A DNA stretch of 64,000 bases from positions 84,501 through 148,500 of the forward strand of contig JAAFIW010000010.1 in the NCBI GenBank assembly GCA_013297875.1, given 5' to 3'. Under the pieces are notes generated by a model. That model worked only from the letters and a program-made list of their open reading frames with translations, searched no databases and was not told where the DNA came from. Position 1 is the stretch's first letter. Every line of letters begins with the position of its first letter. Made by a program: the position numbers and the translations under genes. The DNA comes from Comamonadaceae bacterium. Lineage in GTDB: Bacteria; Pseudomonadota; Gammaproteobacteria; Burkholderiales; Burkholderiaceae_C. Positions 36,580 to 46,370 of this stretch are shown here, piece by piece.

Positions 36580-37560
36580 TTATCCCGCGACAGGCCATTG
36601 CCCGCCGGTCACGCGTGCAATGCCCGCCAGATCGGCGCGGGTGCTGATCTGGGTCAAGCCCTGGCGGGCCAACAGCGCCTGCACGGCCTCAGCCTGGTCG
36701 TAGCCATGCTCCAGCAGCAGCCAGCCGCCGGGCAGCAGGTGGGCAGGGGCCTGCGCGGCGATGGTTTGCAGGTCGGCCAGGCCGTTTTTGGCGGCCACCA
36801 GAGCTTGCGTGGGCTCGTGGGTGAGGGCGGCCAGGTGCGGGTCGCCGGGGGCGATGTAGGGGGGGTTGGCGGCGATGAGGTGGTAGCGCGGCGACAAATG
36901 AACAGGTTGGGAGGCGGCCCTCACCCCAGCCCTCTCCCAGCAAGGGGAGAGGGAGGAAGGCGGTAACACGGGATTTTCTCCCTCTCCCTCTGGGAGAGGG
37001 TTGGGGTGAGGGCCAGAGGACACACGGCGCTCGTCAACCGTGAATTCAAACCAGTTTCCCAAACCAAACGCCACCCCCAAGCCCAGCGCCTGCGCATTCC
37101 CCCGCGCCACCTCCAGCGCATCGGCACTGGCGTCCACCGCCGTGACCTGCGCGTCGGGTCTTTGCGACGCAATCGCCAGCGCAATCGCGCCGCTGCCCGT
37201 GCCCAGGTCGATCACTTGCGGCGTGGCGATGTCAGCCAGCAATTCCAGCGCCCAATCCACCAGGGTTTCGGTGTCGGGCCGGGGCACCAGCACGCGGGCA
37301 TCGACGGCCAGGTTCAGCCCGTAAAACGCCTGGTAGCCCACGATGTAGGCCAGCGGCTCACCGGCGCTGCTGCGCTTGCACAGGCCTTGAAAGCGTTGCA
37401 GGGCGGCGGGCTTCAGCGGGTCGCTGTCGTGGGCCAGCAGCCAGGCGCGCTCAGCGGGCGCGCGGCCCAGGGCGTGCAGCAGCAGCAATTGGGCATCGAG
37501 TCGTGGCAGACCTTGCGCCGTGGCAGTGCGAACCGCGTCGGCTATGGAGGTGGTGGCCAT
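36580..37560 (-). CDS. prmC: Release factor glutamine methyltransferase, with repeat-derived insertion
   Basis: 326 residues, about 45 longer than usual. Fold and motifs are intact: LVPRPDTETLVDWAL, SAM motif DLGTGSGAIALAIA (118-131) and catalytic NPPY (232-235). Between the SAM domain and NPPY, residues ~173-222 are encoded by two inverted REP-like hairpins (36919-36956, 36978-37013), an in-frame insertion. PrmC methylates the GGQ glutamine of release factors; the substrate gene prfA is directly upstream. Confidence 0.93.
   Translation of the reverse strand: MATTSIADAVRTATAQGLPRLDAQLLLLHALGRAPAERAWLLAHDSDPLKPAALQRFQGLCKRSSAGEPLAYIVGYQAFYGLNLAVDARVLVPRPDTETLVDWALELLADIATPQVIDLGTGSGAIALAIASQRPDAQVTAVDASADALEVARGNAQALGLGVAFGLGNWFEFTVDERRVSSGPHPNPLPEGEGENPVLPPSSLSPCWERAGVRAASQPVHLSPRYHLIAANPPYIAPGDPHLAALTHEPTQALVAAKNGLADLQTIAAQAPAHLLPGGWLLLEHGYDQAEAVQALLARQGLTQISTRADLAGIARVTGGQWPVAG
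36919..37013. repeat. Twin REP-like hairpins inside prmC
   Basis: CCCTCACCCCAGCCCTCTCC...GGGGAGAGGG, then the inverse CCCTCTCCCtctGGGAGAGG with GTTGGGGTGAGGG. Same family as 6000-6034. Translated in frame as PNPLPEGEGE and SLSPCWERAGVR. Confidence 0.88.
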
Positions 37561-37570
37561 TTAGATGCTA

Positions 37571-37621
37571 CTTATTTAATAGCTGCTTGAGCAATGAATA
37601 TATGGGCTGGTGGCCGATTTG
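37571..37621. repeat. Dispersed repeat, copy 13 (prfA-prmC intergenic)
   Basis: TTTAATAGCTGCTTGAGCAA, then TGAATATATGGGCTGGTGGC and CGATTTG: full-length core plus extension. Confidence 0.88.
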
Positions 37622-37646
37622 ATGCACAAATGGCCCTAAAGCACCC

Positions 37647-38735
37647 TTAAGCAGGCATCACCCGCTCCAGCTCCTCCAACTGCTCGGCCTTGCGCGCCAG
37701 CAGCAGGCCGCCTACCACCTCGTCCAGGTCGCCTTCCATGATGAAGCCCAGTTTGTACAAGGTCAGGTTGATACGGTGGTCGGTCAGGCGCCCTTGGGGG
37801 AAGTTGTAGGTTCTTATTCGGTCGCTTCTGTCACCGCTGCCAATCAGGCCTTTGCGTAGCGCGGCGTCTTTGGCGGCGCGCTCGCTGCGGTCTTTTTCCT
37901 GGATGCGGGCAGTCAGCACTTTGAGCGCCTGGGCTTTGTTGCCGTGCTGGCTGCGTCCGTCCTGGCATTCGGCCACGATGCCGGTGGGCAGGTGGGTGAT
38001 GCGCACCGCGCTGTCGGTTTTGTTGATGTGCTGGCCACCGGCACCGCTGGCACGGTAGGTGTCGATGCGCAAATCAGCCGGGTTGATTTTGATGGCCTCG
38101 GTTTCATCGGGCTCGGGCAGGGCGGCCACGGTGCAGGCGCTGGTGTGGATGCGGCCTTGCGTCTCCGTGGCGGGCACGCGCTGCACGCGGTGGCCGCCCG
38201 ACTCGAACTTGAGCTTGCCGTAGACGCCATCACCTTCCAGCCGAATCACCACCTCCTTGTAGCCGCCCACTTCGCCCTGGCTCTCGCTGACGATTTCGCT
38301 GCGCCAGCCCTGGCGCTCGGCGTAGCGGGTGTACATGCGCAGCAAATCGCCCGCAAACAGGGCTGATTCGTCGCCGCCGGTGCCTGCGCGGATCTCCAGA
38401 AAGGTGTTGCGCACGTCGTCCGGGTCTTTGGGTAGCAGCAGCAGTTGCAAGGCCTCTTCCTGCTCGGCCAGATCGGCTTTGGCCTGGGCGACTTCTTCGC
38501 GCGCCATGTCGGCCATGTCGGGGTCGTCGAGCATCTCCAATGCACCAGCGAGATCGGACTGGCGTTGCAGGTAAGCGGCGTAGTGGCCTGCCACTTCACT
38601 GACCTCGGCGTGCTCACGGGTCAACGCACGAAAGCGCGTCATGTCGGCCACCACATCGCTTTGCTGCAAGAAAAAGTCCAGCTCCTGCAGGCGGACGGGG
38701 TAGCGTTCTAGTTGTTGTTTGAGGAAGGGTTTCAT
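37647..38735 (-). CDS. prfA: Peptide chain release factor 1
   Basis: 362 residues from ATG at 38735. The GGQ motif is in [20 protein letters not shown], and the codon-recognition stretch is [16 protein letters not shown]. It terminates translation at UAA/UAG. The frame is open far upstream, but that part is only the palindromic element at 38772, so the shorter start is right. hemA is upstream, prmC downstream. Confidence 0.97.
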   Translation of the reverse strand: MKPFLKQQLERYPVRLQELDFFLQQSDVVADMTRFRALTREHAEVSEVAGHYAAYLQRQSDLAGALEMLDDPDMADMAREEVAQAKADLAEQEEALQLLLLPKDPDDVRNTFLEIRAGTGGDESALFAGDLLRMYTRYAERQGWRSEIVSESQGEVGGYKEVVIRLEGDGVYGKLKFESGGHRVQRVPATETQGRIHTSACTVAALPEPDETEAIKINPADLRIDTYRASGAGGQHINKTDSAVRITHLPTGIVAECQDGRSQHGNKAQALKVLTARIQEKDRSERAAKDAALRKGLIGSGDRSDRIRTYNFPQGRLTDHRINLTLYKLGFIMEGDLDEVVGGLLLARKAEQLEELERVMPA

Positions 38736-38771
38736 CGCTGATGGTCGTGCTGACGGGTGAATTCGGGTGCA

Positions 38772-38896
38772 TTTTTGAACGCAGAGGACGCGAAGGTGAC
38801 GCAGAGGTCGCAGAAGGAGAAAACTAAAAGAAGAGAAAGTTTCTGGCTGCTTTTTCTGCGCCTTTTCCCATCTTTCGCGTCCTCTGCGTTCAAAAA
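38772..38896. mobile_element. GAACGCAGAGGACGC palindromic element, copy 1
   Basis: 125 bp between hemA and prfA. The ends TTTTTGAACGCAGAGGACGC(GA) and their complement are perfect over 22 bp. A-rich centre. A second member is at 42260-42410. Confidence 0.8.
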
Positions 38897-38929
38897 CTCC
38901 CAGCGGATCGGGGTCTGTGAGCAGCGCAG

Positions 38930-40201
38930 CTAACGCTCTTTGCGCAGAAAAAACCGCTGCACCGCCGCGCTGGCGTTTTCGCGGGCGGCAGGGTCGGCGG
39001 TGTTCAGTTGCACCAGGGCACCGTGCAGCATTTTTTGCGTGAGGCCGCGGCTCAGCGCTTCCAGCACGGCGTCCATGTCTTCGCCTTGGGCCATGCGTTT
39101 GCGGGCGCGGGCCAGCTCCAGGGCGCGCCATTCGTCGGCTTGGGCGTTGAGCTGCTGAATCAAGGGCACCGTGCCGGTTTCGGGGTGGCGCTGGTCCATC
39201 CAGTGCATGAAGCTTTGTACGCCGGCATCGATGATCAGCTCGGCTTGGGCCACCGCCGCCTGGCGGTTTTGCTGGCCGGTTTGCACCACGGAGGCCAGGT
39301 CGTCCACGGTGTACAGGTACACGTCTTGCAGATCTTTCACCTCGGGCTCAATGTCGCGCGGCACCGCCAGGTCGACCATGAACATGGGGCGGTGCTTGCG
39401 CGCGCGCAAAGCTCGCTCCACCGCGCCCAATCCAATCAGCGGCAAGGTGCTGGCGGTGCAACTGACCACCACATCGAACTCGTGCAGGCGGGCCGGTAGA
39501 TCGGCCAGGCCCATGACCTGGGCGCTGAACCGGGCGGCCAGTGTTTCGCCGCGCGCCAGGCTGCGATTGGCAATGGTGATGCTTTTGGGTTGCCGGGCCG
39601 CAAAGTGCGTGGCGGCCAGCTCAATCATGTCGCCTGCGCCGACAAACAGCACGCGCACCTGGCGCAGGTCTTCAAAGAGTTGCCCCGCCAGCCGCACCGC
39701 CGCAGCGGCCATGCTGATGGAGTGCGCGCCAATTTCGGTGGAGCTGCGCACCTCTTTGGCCACAGCAAACGAGCGCTGAAACAGCTGGTTGAGCGTGCTG
39801 CCCACCGCGCCAGCCTGGGTGGCGGCGCGCACCGCGTCTTTGAACTGCCCCAGGATTTGCGGCTCGCCCAGCACCATCGAATCGAGCCCGCTGGCCACGC
39901 GAAAGGCATGGCGCGCGGCCGTGTCGTCGCGCAGGGTGTAGCTGTGTTGCTGCAAAGCGCTGGTGGGCACGCCACCGGTGGTGGCCAGCCAGTCCAGCGT
40001 GGGGGCAATGGCTGCAGGGTCGCCGGCACCGTAAATTTCGGTGCGGTTACAGGTAGACAGCAGGGTGGTTTCGCTGGGGTTGGCAAAAATATTGCGCAAC
40101 GCGCGCACATTGGGCTGCAACTGATCGACCGCAAACGCAAACCGGCCCCGCAAGTCCAGCGGAGCCGTGGTGTGGTTGATGCCTAAGGCCCAGACGGTCA
40201 T
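38930..40201 (-). CDS. hemA: Glutamyl-tRNA reductase
   Basis: 423 residues. Nucleophile Cys51 ([12 protein letters not shown]), [16 protein letters not shown], the NADPH-binding [14 protein letters not shown] and the C-terminal dimerisation helix. First enzyme of the C5 haem pathway. Followed by prfA and prmC, the usual linkage. Confidence 0.97.
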   Translation of the reverse strand: MTVWALGINHTTAPLDLRGRFAFAVDQLQPNVRALRNIFANPSETTLLSTCNRTEIYGAGDPAAIAPTLDWLATTGGVPTSALQQHSYTLRDDTAARHAFRVASGLDSMVLGEPQILGQFKDAVRAATQAGAVGSTLNQLFQRSFAVAKEVRSSTEIGAHSISMAAAAVRLAGQLFEDLRQVRVLFVGAGDMIELAATHFAARQPKSITIANRSLARGETLAARFSAQVMGLADLPARLHEFDVVVSCTASTLPLIGLGAVERALRARKHRPMFMVDLAVPRDIEPEVKDLQDVYLYTVDDLASVVQTGQQNRQAAVAQAELIIDAGVQSFMHWMDQRHPETGTVPLIQQLNAQADEWRALELARARKRMAQGEDMDAVLEALSRGLTQKMLHGALVQLNTADPAARENASAAVQRFFLRKER

Positions 40202-40273
40202 AGGGCCGGATTATAAAATTTGACGATTATGTGAACACTTGCGGTGCGTCAATCACCCCTATCAAAATTTTCC

Positions 40274-40549
40274 ATGAGCGCTTTGGATCTTGCCCTTCAC
40301 CTGCTGAATTTTCTGGCCCCGGCGCTGGCGGTGGGTGCTTCTTTGGCCTTGATCGCTCGCTTTTTCATGCAAAAGCGGCCGTCAGCCCTTTCGTTTACTG
40401 CTCAAGCAGCTATAAATTGTGTAGCAGGAATCGTGGCCTTGCTGGCGGGCCTGGCCTACTTTGGCAACGACGGCAAGATGGCCACTTACGCGGCGCTGGT
40501 GGTGGCGTGCGCGAGCAGCCAATGGGTGCTGGTCAAAGGCTGGCGATAA
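40274..40549 (+). CDS. Small membrane protein, unknown
   Basis: 91 residues from ATG at 40274. Two or three hydrophobic segments (LNFLAPALAVGASLALIARF; ACVAGIVALLAGLAYF-like; ATYAALVVACASSQWVLV). The middle segment includes a dispersed repeat copy read in frame as AQAAINCV. Function unknown; divergent from hemA. Confidence 0.65.
   Translation: MSALDLALHLLNFLAPALAVGASLALIARFFMQKRPSALSFTAQAAINCVAGIVALLAGLAYFGNDGKMATYAALVVACASSQWVLVKGWR
40395..40418. repeat. Dispersed repeat, copy 14 (inside small membrane protein gene)
   Basis: TTACTGCTCAAGCAGCTATA, in coding sequence. Confidence 0.8.
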
Positions 40550-40583
40550 AGATTGGGCATAAACGCTGGCGATAATGGTTTGC

Positions 40584-41360
40584 ATGCTTTTCCTCATCTC
40601 CCCTGCCAAATCGCTCGATTACGAAACCCCCGCGGGTGACGTGCCGCACACCACGCCGCTATTCAAAGATCAGACCCACCGGTTGATTGAGCTGCTGAAA
40701 ACCCAAACGCCGCTGCAAGTTGCCCAATTGATGGACTTGAGTGACCCACTGGCCGCGTTGAATGTGGCCCGTTACCAGGCCTTCAGCCCCCGTTTCACAG
40801 CCAAAAATTCAAAACAGGCGGTGCTGGCGTTCAACGGCGATGTGTATGACGGCTTGCAGGCCAAAACCTTGACACATGACCAACTGGACTGGGCGCAACA
40901 ACACCTGTGCATATTGAGCGGCCTCTACGGCGTGCTGCGCCCGCTGGACCGCATGCAGCCCTACCGGCTGGAGATGGGCACGGCATTGGCTACCGAGGCA
41001 GGCAGCAACCTCTACCACTTCTGGGGCCGCCAGATTGCCGACTACCTGAACCAGCGCGCCCAGCAAGACGCCACGCCCGTGGTCGTCAACCTGGCCTCGC
41101 AGGAGTATTTCAAGGCGGTGGATCGCAAAGCCCTGAAAGCGCGGGTGATCGAATGCGTGTTTGAAGACTACAAAAATGGCCAGTACAAAATCATCAGCTT
41201 TTTTGCCAAACGGGCACGCGGTTTGATGGCGCGCTATGCCATTACCCACCAAGTGGCCACACCCAAAACGCTGGAAAGCTTTCACCTGGACGGCTATGCT
41301 TTTCACGCGGCAGATTCCACACCCGAACGACTGGTATTCAGACGGAGACAGCAGACATGA
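40584..41360 (+). CDS. yaaA: Peroxide stress protein YaaA
   Basis: 258 residues. Motifs MLFLISPAKSLDYETP, LSGLYGVLRPLDRMQPYRLEMGT, VVNLASQEYFKAV and FFAKRARGLMARY match YaaA/DUF328, which lowers free iron under peroxide stress and can bind DNA. The start ATG at 40584 fits the family; ATG at 40575 would add three residues. Overlaps the next gene by ATGA. Confidence 0.93.
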   Translation: MLFLISPAKSLDYETPAGDVPHTTPLFKDQTHRLIELLKTQTPLQVAQLMDLSDPLAALNVARYQAFSPRFTAKNSKQAVLAFNGDVYDGLQAKTLTHDQLDWAQQHLCILSGLYGVLRPLDRMQPYRLEMGTALATEAGSNLYHFWGRQIADYLNQRAQQDATPVVVNLASQEYFKAVDRKALKARVIECVFEDYKNGQYKIISFFAKRARGLMARYAITHQVATPKTLESFHLDGYAFHAADSTPERLVFRRRQQT

Positions 41361-42223
41361 ACAGCAAAGTCAAGCAAAGCCAGGCCATCACGCCCGAGCT
41401 GCGCAAATGGATCGTGGACCAGGCCCAGGCGGGTTTTACCGCTGACGTGGTGCTCAAGTCCATGCTGGCCTCGGGCTGGGACGAGGACGTTGCGGTCGAT
41501 GCGATGGAAACCACGCTCAAAGCCCACCTGGAAGAGCAGGCAGTCAAAAAAGGCCTGCCCGATCCGGTGCCCGTGCCGCGCCCCGCCATTGACCAGTCGC
41601 CGCTGTACCTGGACGCCGGTGACCGCCAGGTGCACGTGCTCCAGGTGGTGGCCAACCCGCCCATCGTGGTGTTTGGCAATGTGCTGTCTGACGAGGAATG
41701 CGACACGTTGATTGCCGCCGCCCGCCCGCGCCTGGCCCGCTCGCTCACGGTGGAGACCAAGACCGGTGGCGAAGAAATCAACGGCGACCGCACCAGCAGC
41801 GGCATGTTTTTTCAGCGCGGCGAAAACGAGGTCGTCAAAGCCCTGGAAGCGCGCCTGGCCAGGCTCTTGAACTGGCCCGAAGAAAACGGCGAAGGCCTGC
41901 AAATCCTGCACTACCACCCCGGTGCCGAATACAAACCGCACTACGACTATTTCGACCCCAACGAACCCGGCACCCCCACCATCTTGAAGCGCGGCGGCCA
42001 GCGCGTAGGCACCATCGTCATGTACCTGGGCGAGCCCGCCAAGGGGGGAGGAACCACCTTCCCCGACATTCACCTGGAAGTCGCCCCCAAACGCGGCAAC
42101 GCCGTCTTCTTCAGCTACGACCGCGCCCACCCGTCGACCAAGACCTTGCATGGCGGTGCGCCGGTGATTGAAGGGGAAAAGTGGATTGCGACCAAATGGC
42201 TGAGGGAACGGCGCTTTGAGTGA
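41357..42223 (+). CDS. 2OG-Fe(II) oxygenase, prolyl 4-hydroxylase-like
   Basis: 288 residues. Iron ligands His195 and Asp197 (KPHYDYFD) and His265 (KTLHGGAPV); the 2-oxoglutarate-binding Lys is at 275 (EGEKWIATKW). N-terminal ~80 residues are a small helical domain. Coupled to yaaA by a 4-bp overlap. A bacterial prolyl hydroxylase-like enzyme; the target protein is unknown. Confidence 0.93.
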   Translation: MNSKVKQSQAITPELRKWIVDQAQAGFTADVVLKSMLASGWDEDVAVDAMETTLKAHLEEQAVKKGLPDPVPVPRPAIDQSPLYLDAGDRQVHVLQVVANPPIVVFGNVLSDEECDTLIAAARPRLARSLTVETKTGGEEINGDRTSSGMFFQRGENEVVKALEARLARLLNWPEENGEGLQILHYHPGAEYKPHYDYFDPNEPGTPTILKRGGQRVGTIVMYLGEPAKGGGTTFPDIHLEVAPKRGNAVFFSYDRAHPSTKTLHGGAPVIEGEKWIATKWLRERRFE

Positions 42224-42259
42224 CGGTTTCAAACGCCCAAGTCTTTTAATGCAGAAGTC

Positions 42260-42410
42260 TTTGAACGCAGAGGACGCAAAAGTTGCGCAGAGGACGCAAA
42301 AGAAGCCAATTCGGTCAATAGAGCCGAACGGCCGCTGACTTTCTTTTTTTGAATTTTCTTTGCCCCCTTCTGCGTCCTCTGCGTAATCTTTGCGCCCTCT
42401 GCGTTCAAAA
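42260..42410. mobile_element. GAACGCAGAGGACGC palindromic element, copy 2
   Basis: Starts TTTGAACGCAGAGGACGCAA and ends with GCCCTCTGCGTTCAAA; the middle has a second GCGCAGAGGACGC/GCGTCCTCTGCG pair. About 150 bp, related to 38772-38896 but with a different centre. Confidence 0.75.
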
Positions 42411-42420
42411 AATCGTCTCC

Positions 42421-42455
42421 AGCCCAGGTAAAACCTGCTCAACCAGCTATGAAAA
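42421..42455. repeat. Dispersed repeat, copy 15 (spans the hydrolase start codon)
   Basis: AGCCCAGGTAAAACCTGCTC, AACCAGCTATGAAAA; ATG at 42449 of the next gene is part of the repeat. Confidence 0.75.
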
Positions 42456-43375
42456 TTAGAGCAAACAATATCGATATCGAGATAGAAGACTCGGCCTCCC
42501 ACGACCCCACGCACACCCAGCGCCCCGCTGTGTTGATGCTGATGGGTCTGGGCATGCAGCTGGTCACCTGGCCGCCTGCGATGGTGCAAGCGCTGCAGGA
42601 GGCGGGTTTCAGAACCATTCGCATGGACAACCGCGACATTGGCCTGTCGCAGAGCTTTGACCACGCGGGCAAGCCCCATCTGATTTGGGAAAGCGTCAAG
42701 TACCGCGTGGGCATGGCCAACAAGCCTGCCTACACCTTGCACGACATGGCCGCTGATGCCTTGGGCGTGCTGGACGTCTGCCAGGTGCAGCGCGCCCACG
42801 TGGTGGGTGTGAGCATGGGCGGCATGATTGCGCAGCGCGTTGCACTGGCGGCGCCGCAGCGCGCCATCAGCCTGACCAGCATCATGAGCAGCAGTGGCGC
42901 GCGTGGCCTGCCCGAGGCCCATCCCAATGTCATGCGGGCCCTGATGTCCCGCCCCGCCAGCGCTGCGCAAGACGCGGTGCTGAACCATTACATCCACCTG
43001 TTCAAGGTGATTGGCAGCCCCGGTTTCCCGCCCAATGAGCAACTGCTGCGCGAGCGCATTGGCGCTGGCATTGCGCGCAGCTGGCGCCCGCAGGGCACGC
43101 AGCGGCAAATGGTGGCCATCGCCGCTGACCGCAGCCGGGCGCAGGAGCTGTCGCGCGTCCAGGTGCCCACCTTGGTGATCCACGGCAAGGACGACCCGCT
43201 GGTGCCCTTTGCCTGCGGCCAGGACACGGCCCGGCGCATTCCCGGTGCGCGGCTGGTGGCCATCGACGGCATGGGCCACGACCTGCCGCCCGGCGTGGTG
43301 ACGCGGGTGCTGCAAGACCTGGTGCCGTTTATGAATACACATGCCGCAAGCGCGCCACAACATGAACCTGCCTGA
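42449..43375 (+). CDS. Alpha/beta hydrolase
   Basis: 308 residues. Nucleophile Ser122 ([13 protein letters not shown]), acid in [12 protein letters not shown] and His in [13 protein letters not shown] complete an alpha/beta-hydrolase triad; [12 protein letters not shown] follows the oxyanion-side strand. The substrate is unknown. The start codon lies in a dispersed repeat copy, and the gene overlaps queF by 14 bp. Confidence 0.9.
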   Translation: MKIRANNIDIEIEDSASHDPTHTQRPAVLMLMGLGMQLVTWPPAMVQALQEAGFRTIRMDNRDIGLSQSFDHAGKPHLIWESVKYRVGMANKPAYTLHDMAADALGVLDVCQVQRAHVVGVSMGGMIAQRVALAAPQRAISLTSIMSSSGARGLPEAHPNVMRALMSRPASAAQDAVLNHYIHLFKVIGSPGFPPNEQLLRERIGAGIARSWRPQGTQRQMVAIAADRSRAQELSRVQVPTLVIHGKDDPLVPFACGQDTARRIPGARLVAIDGMGHDLPPGVVTRVLQDLVPFMNTHAASAPQHEPA

Positions 43376-44204
43376 ACAATCCCAGCTGGGCCAGCCCACG
43401 GCCTACGTCGACCACTACGACCGGTCGCTGCTGTTCCCGTTTCCACGCGCCCCCAAACGCGAAGAACTGGGTCTGAAATCCCTGCCCTTTTTGGGCGCTG
43501 ATTTGTGGACCGCGTTTGAGCTGAGCTGGCTCACGCCGCGCGGCAAACCGCAGGTGGCCATTGCCCACATCACCGTGCCCTGCGAGAGCACGTGCATTGT
43601 GGAAAGCAAGTCATTCAAGCTGTACCTGAACAGCTTTTCCAACACCCGTTTTGCAGGGCCTGACGAAGTGCGCGAGCGCATCCGCGCTGACATTTCAGAA
43701 GCCGTGTGGCGCGGCGCGCCCGCGGTCAGCAGCGTGGGTGTGCGCCTGCTCATGCCTGAGCTGTTTGACCAGGAGCCGGTGCACGAACTCACCGGCCTCA
43801 GCCTGGACCGGCTGGACATTGAATGCACCCATTACTCTCCCGCCCCGCACCTGCTGAGCGCCGCGTTGGACGAGCAGCCCGTCAGCGAAGTGCTCACCAG
43901 CAACCTGCTCAAAAGCAATTGCCTGGTCACCGGCCAGCCCGACTGGGGCAGCGTGCAAATCAGCTACAGCGGCCCGCAAATCGACCAGGGTGGCTTGCTG
44001 CAATACATCGTGAGCTACCGCAACCACAACGAGTTTCACGAGCCCTGCGTGGAGCGCATGTTTGTCGACATCTGGCAGCGCTGCAAACCCACCCAACTGG
44101 CGGTCTACGCCCGCTACACCCGCCGCGGCGGCTTGGACATCAACCCCTTTCGCACCAGCTACCCGCAGGCCCTGCCGGGCAATGCACGGATGGCGCGGCA
44201 GTAG
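43362..44204 (+). CDS. queF: NADPH-dependent 7-cyano-7-deazaguanine reductase
   Basis: 280 residues from ATG at 43362. The QueF motif [11 protein letters not shown], the catalytic Cys in [16 protein letters not shown], and [12 protein letters not shown] mark a two-module (long) QueF. It reduces preQ0 to preQ1 in queuosine synthesis. Overlaps the hydrolase stop, so probably cotranscribed. No other queuosine gene is near. Confidence 0.95.
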   Translation: MNLPEQSQLGQPTAYVDHYDRSLLFPFPRAPKREELGLKSLPFLGADLWTAFELSWLTPRGKPQVAIAHITVPCESTCIVESKSFKLYLNSFSNTRFAGPDEVRERIRADISEAVWRGAPAVSSVGVRLLMPELFDQEPVHELTGLSLDRLDIECTHYSPAPHLLSAALDEQPVSEVLTSNLLKSNCLVTGQPDWGSVQISYSGPQIDQGGLLQYIVSYRNHNEFHEPCVERMFVDIWQRCKPTQLAVYARYTRRGGLDINPFRTSYPQALPGNARMARQ

Positions 44205-44228
44205 GCGCACGTCGCTGAACTGGATCTC

Positions 44229-44912
44229 ATGAAGCCATCCAGAATCTATGCGCTGATCCCCTGTGCCGGAACCGGCAGCCGCGCCGGCACGGCAGGCCCC
44301 AAGCAGTATCAGCCCCTTGCCGGCAAGCCCCTGGTGCTGCACACCCTGGCGGCGTTTGCGGCGGTGCCGCGGCTGGCGGGGCGGCTGCTGGTACTGGCAG
44401 CAGATGATGGTTTTCAGCCGCCAGACGATGCTGCGTTTTTGGTAGCGCCCTGTGGAGGAAACACAAGGGCGGCCAGCGTTTTAAATGGTTTAAATCACTG
44501 GATGCAGCATGGTGCAACGCGCACCGACTGGGTGCTGGTACACGACGCTGCGCGCTGCCTGATCACGCCCGAGCAGATCAGCCGCCTGATCGACGCCTGC
44601 CTGGACGACCCGGTGGGCGGCCTGCTGGCCCAGCCGCTGGCAGACACCCTGAAGACCTCTTCCAGTGGCCGCGTGGCCAGCACGCTGGATCGGCGTGACA
44701 AATGGCTGGCCCAGACGCCGCAAATGTTTCGCATCGGGCCTTTGTTGGATGCGCTGCAAGCCGCCGGTGACCAGGTGACTGACGAAGCCAGCGCCATGGA
44801 GGCACGGGGCCTGCAGCCCCTGCTGGTGGTGGGCAGCGCGCAAAATTTCAAGGTGACGTATCCGGATGACTTTGCGCTGGCGCAGGCGGTTTTGGAAAGT
44901 AGACAAACATGA
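44229..44912 (+). CDS. ispD: 2-C-methyl-D-erythritol 4-phosphate cytidylyltransferase
   Basis: 227 residues. [26 protein letters not shown] is the nucleotide-binding start, [11 protein letters not shown] is the metal region, and QTPQMFR is near the end. MEP-pathway step 3. Overlaps ispF by ATGA, the classic ispDF arrangement. Confidence 0.96.
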   Translation: MKPSRIYALIPCAGTGSRAGTAGPKQYQPLAGKPLVLHTLAAFAAVPRLAGRLLVLAADDGFQPPDDAAFLVAPCGGNTRAASVLNGLNHWMQHGATRTDWVLVHDAARCLITPEQISRLIDACLDDPVGGLLAQPLADTLKTSSSGRVASTLDRRDKWLAQTPQMFRIGPLLDALQAAGDQVTDEASAMEARGLQPLLVVGSAQNFKVTYPDDFALAQAVLESRQT

Positions 44913-45430
44913 CAACACGCATCCGCATCGGCGAAGGCTGGGACACCCATGCCCTGGTACCCGGGCGCAAACTCATCATGGGTGGCGTGCACATTCCCCA
45001 CGCGCTGGGCCTGCTGGGCCATTCCGACGCTGATGTCCTGCTGCATGCCATCACCGACGCCCTGCTGGGCGCAGCTGCCCTGGGTGACATTGGCCGGCAT
45101 TTCCCCGACACCGATGCGCGCTTCAAAGGTGCCGATTCGGCCGTGTTGCTGGCCGAGGCCGCAAGCCGCGTGCGCGCAGCAGGCTTTGAGATAGCCAACA
45201 TCGACAGCACCGTCATTGCCCAGGCCCCCAAGCTGGCCCCGCACATTCCCGCCATGTGCGCGGTGATCGCCAAGGCCTTGGGGCTGGCGCTGAATCAAGT
45301 CAATGTGAAGGCCAAAACGGCGGAGCACCTGGGGCCTGTGGGGCTGGGGCAGAGCATGGAGGCGAGGGCGGTGGTGTTGTTGACGACCGATGACGGCGCT
45401 GCGCGCCATGACCTCGCTGCGCTTGGATGA
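44909..45430 (+). CDS. ispF: 2-C-methyl-D-erythritol 2,4-cyclodiphosphate synthase
   Basis: 173 residues. [20 protein letters not shown] and [20 protein letters not shown] carry the zinc ligands; [15 protein letters not shown] is diagnostic. MEP-pathway step 5. Usual length is about 160; a few extra residues at the C-terminus. Confidence 0.96.
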   Translation: MTTRIRIGEGWDTHALVPGRKLIMGGVHIPHALGLLGHSDADVLLHAITDALLGAAALGDIGRHFPDTDARFKGADSAVLLAEAASRVRAAGFEIANIDSTVIAQAPKLAPHIPAMCAVIAKALGLALNQVNVKAKTAEHLGPVGLGQSMEARAVVLLTTDDGAARHDLAALG

Positions 45431-45497
45431 CAGATGACCGGGGTTTGTCATTTGTCATAGCCGCCGCCAGGCGAAGTCATGGCGCGCAGCGCCGTCA

Positions 45498-46370
45498 TCA
45501 CCGTTGCGCCGCCAACGCTCGAAAATCGTCTTCATAGCTCTTGAGCGTCTGCACAGCCTTGGCCCGTTGCGCGGGTGTGGTGGCGTTGTGTACGCGGGCG
45601 AAGCTGGCGCAGCCTTCGGCGATCATGGTCTCTGAGTGGCGTTGGGCGGCGGGGTTGGGTGAGCGTAGCGAGCGGTCCAGGTAGGCGCGCATCAGGGGCT
45701 GGGCCTGCGCTTCGCTGAGTTTCTGGCTACTGATCTGGCGCAGTACCTGCAGGCTGTCTTGTTGACGACGCACCCGCTCGGCCAGCACCACGTTCACGTC
45801 AAATGCGGACTGCGCCACACTGGCGCGAATGGCGGCTTTTTGGGGCTCGTCCAGCGAGCCGTAAATCATCTCCGAGCGCTCCAGCGCCTGCTTGAAACGC
45901 TTGTCTTGCAGCTCTTTGGGTGTGATGCTCAGCCACTCTTTTTTCCATTCGGCGTTGGTCTTGGTTTGTTTGCGCTCCAGGTATTTCAACTGGTCTTCGC
46001 TCAGCTGGGTAGACACCCACACCACGGTGGGTTGTGCATAGTCCAGCACCGCATCCAGCTTGCCACGCACCTGGCCAAAGGTGGTGCAGGCTTGTTCGGC
46101 TGTGATGGGGTCAGGCATTTGCTGGCGGGTTTTTTGCACCAGATCGGCATAGCCGGCTAGCTGGGTGCTGCGGTGCCACTGCAGCATGCGACCCAGGTCG
46201 TCGCGCACACGGGGGGATTGCGCGTCGGTGAAATCCAGGTAGCCGTCGATCTGGAAGTACAACAAATCAGGTGCCTGGTTGTAAGCCAGCCGCACGGCGC
46301 TGCAACCGGCCAGCAGCGCTGCGGCCAGCAGCGCACCGATAATTTGAAACAATTTTTTAGGAGTCAGCAT
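45498..46370 (-). CDS. DUF6279 family lipoprotein
   Basis: 290 residues. Signal peptide with lipobox LAGC (Cys23). The mature part (VRLAYNQAPDLLYFQIDGYLDFTDAQ) is typical of DUF6279, a proteobacterial lipoprotein family of unknown function, largely helical. Its ATG shares bases with the divergent glmU start. Confidence 0.85.
   Translation of the reverse strand: MLTPKKLFQIIGALLAAALLAGCSAVRLAYNQAPDLLYFQIDGYLDFTDAQSPRVRDDLGRMLQWHRSTQLAGYADLVQKTRQQMPDPITAEQACTTFGQVRGKLDAVLDYAQPTVVWVSTQLSEDQLKYLERKQTKTNAEWKKEWLSITPKELQDKRFKQALERSEMIYGSLDEPQKAAIRASVAQSAFDVNVVLAERVRRQQDSLQVLRQISSQKLSEAQAQPLMRAYLDRSLRSPNPAAQRHSETMIAEGCASFARVHNATTPAQRAKAVQTLKSYEDDFRALAAQR

Noticed and set aside
38736..39131. Longer prfA start
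   Set aside because: The extra 132 codons translate the palindromic element and the end of hemA; RF1 normally begins MKPFL near 38735.
41303..43399. 698-codon open frame on the - strand across yaaA, the oxygenase and the hydrolase
   Set aside because: It crosses three well-supported genes and a palindromic element; low-complexity shadow translation.
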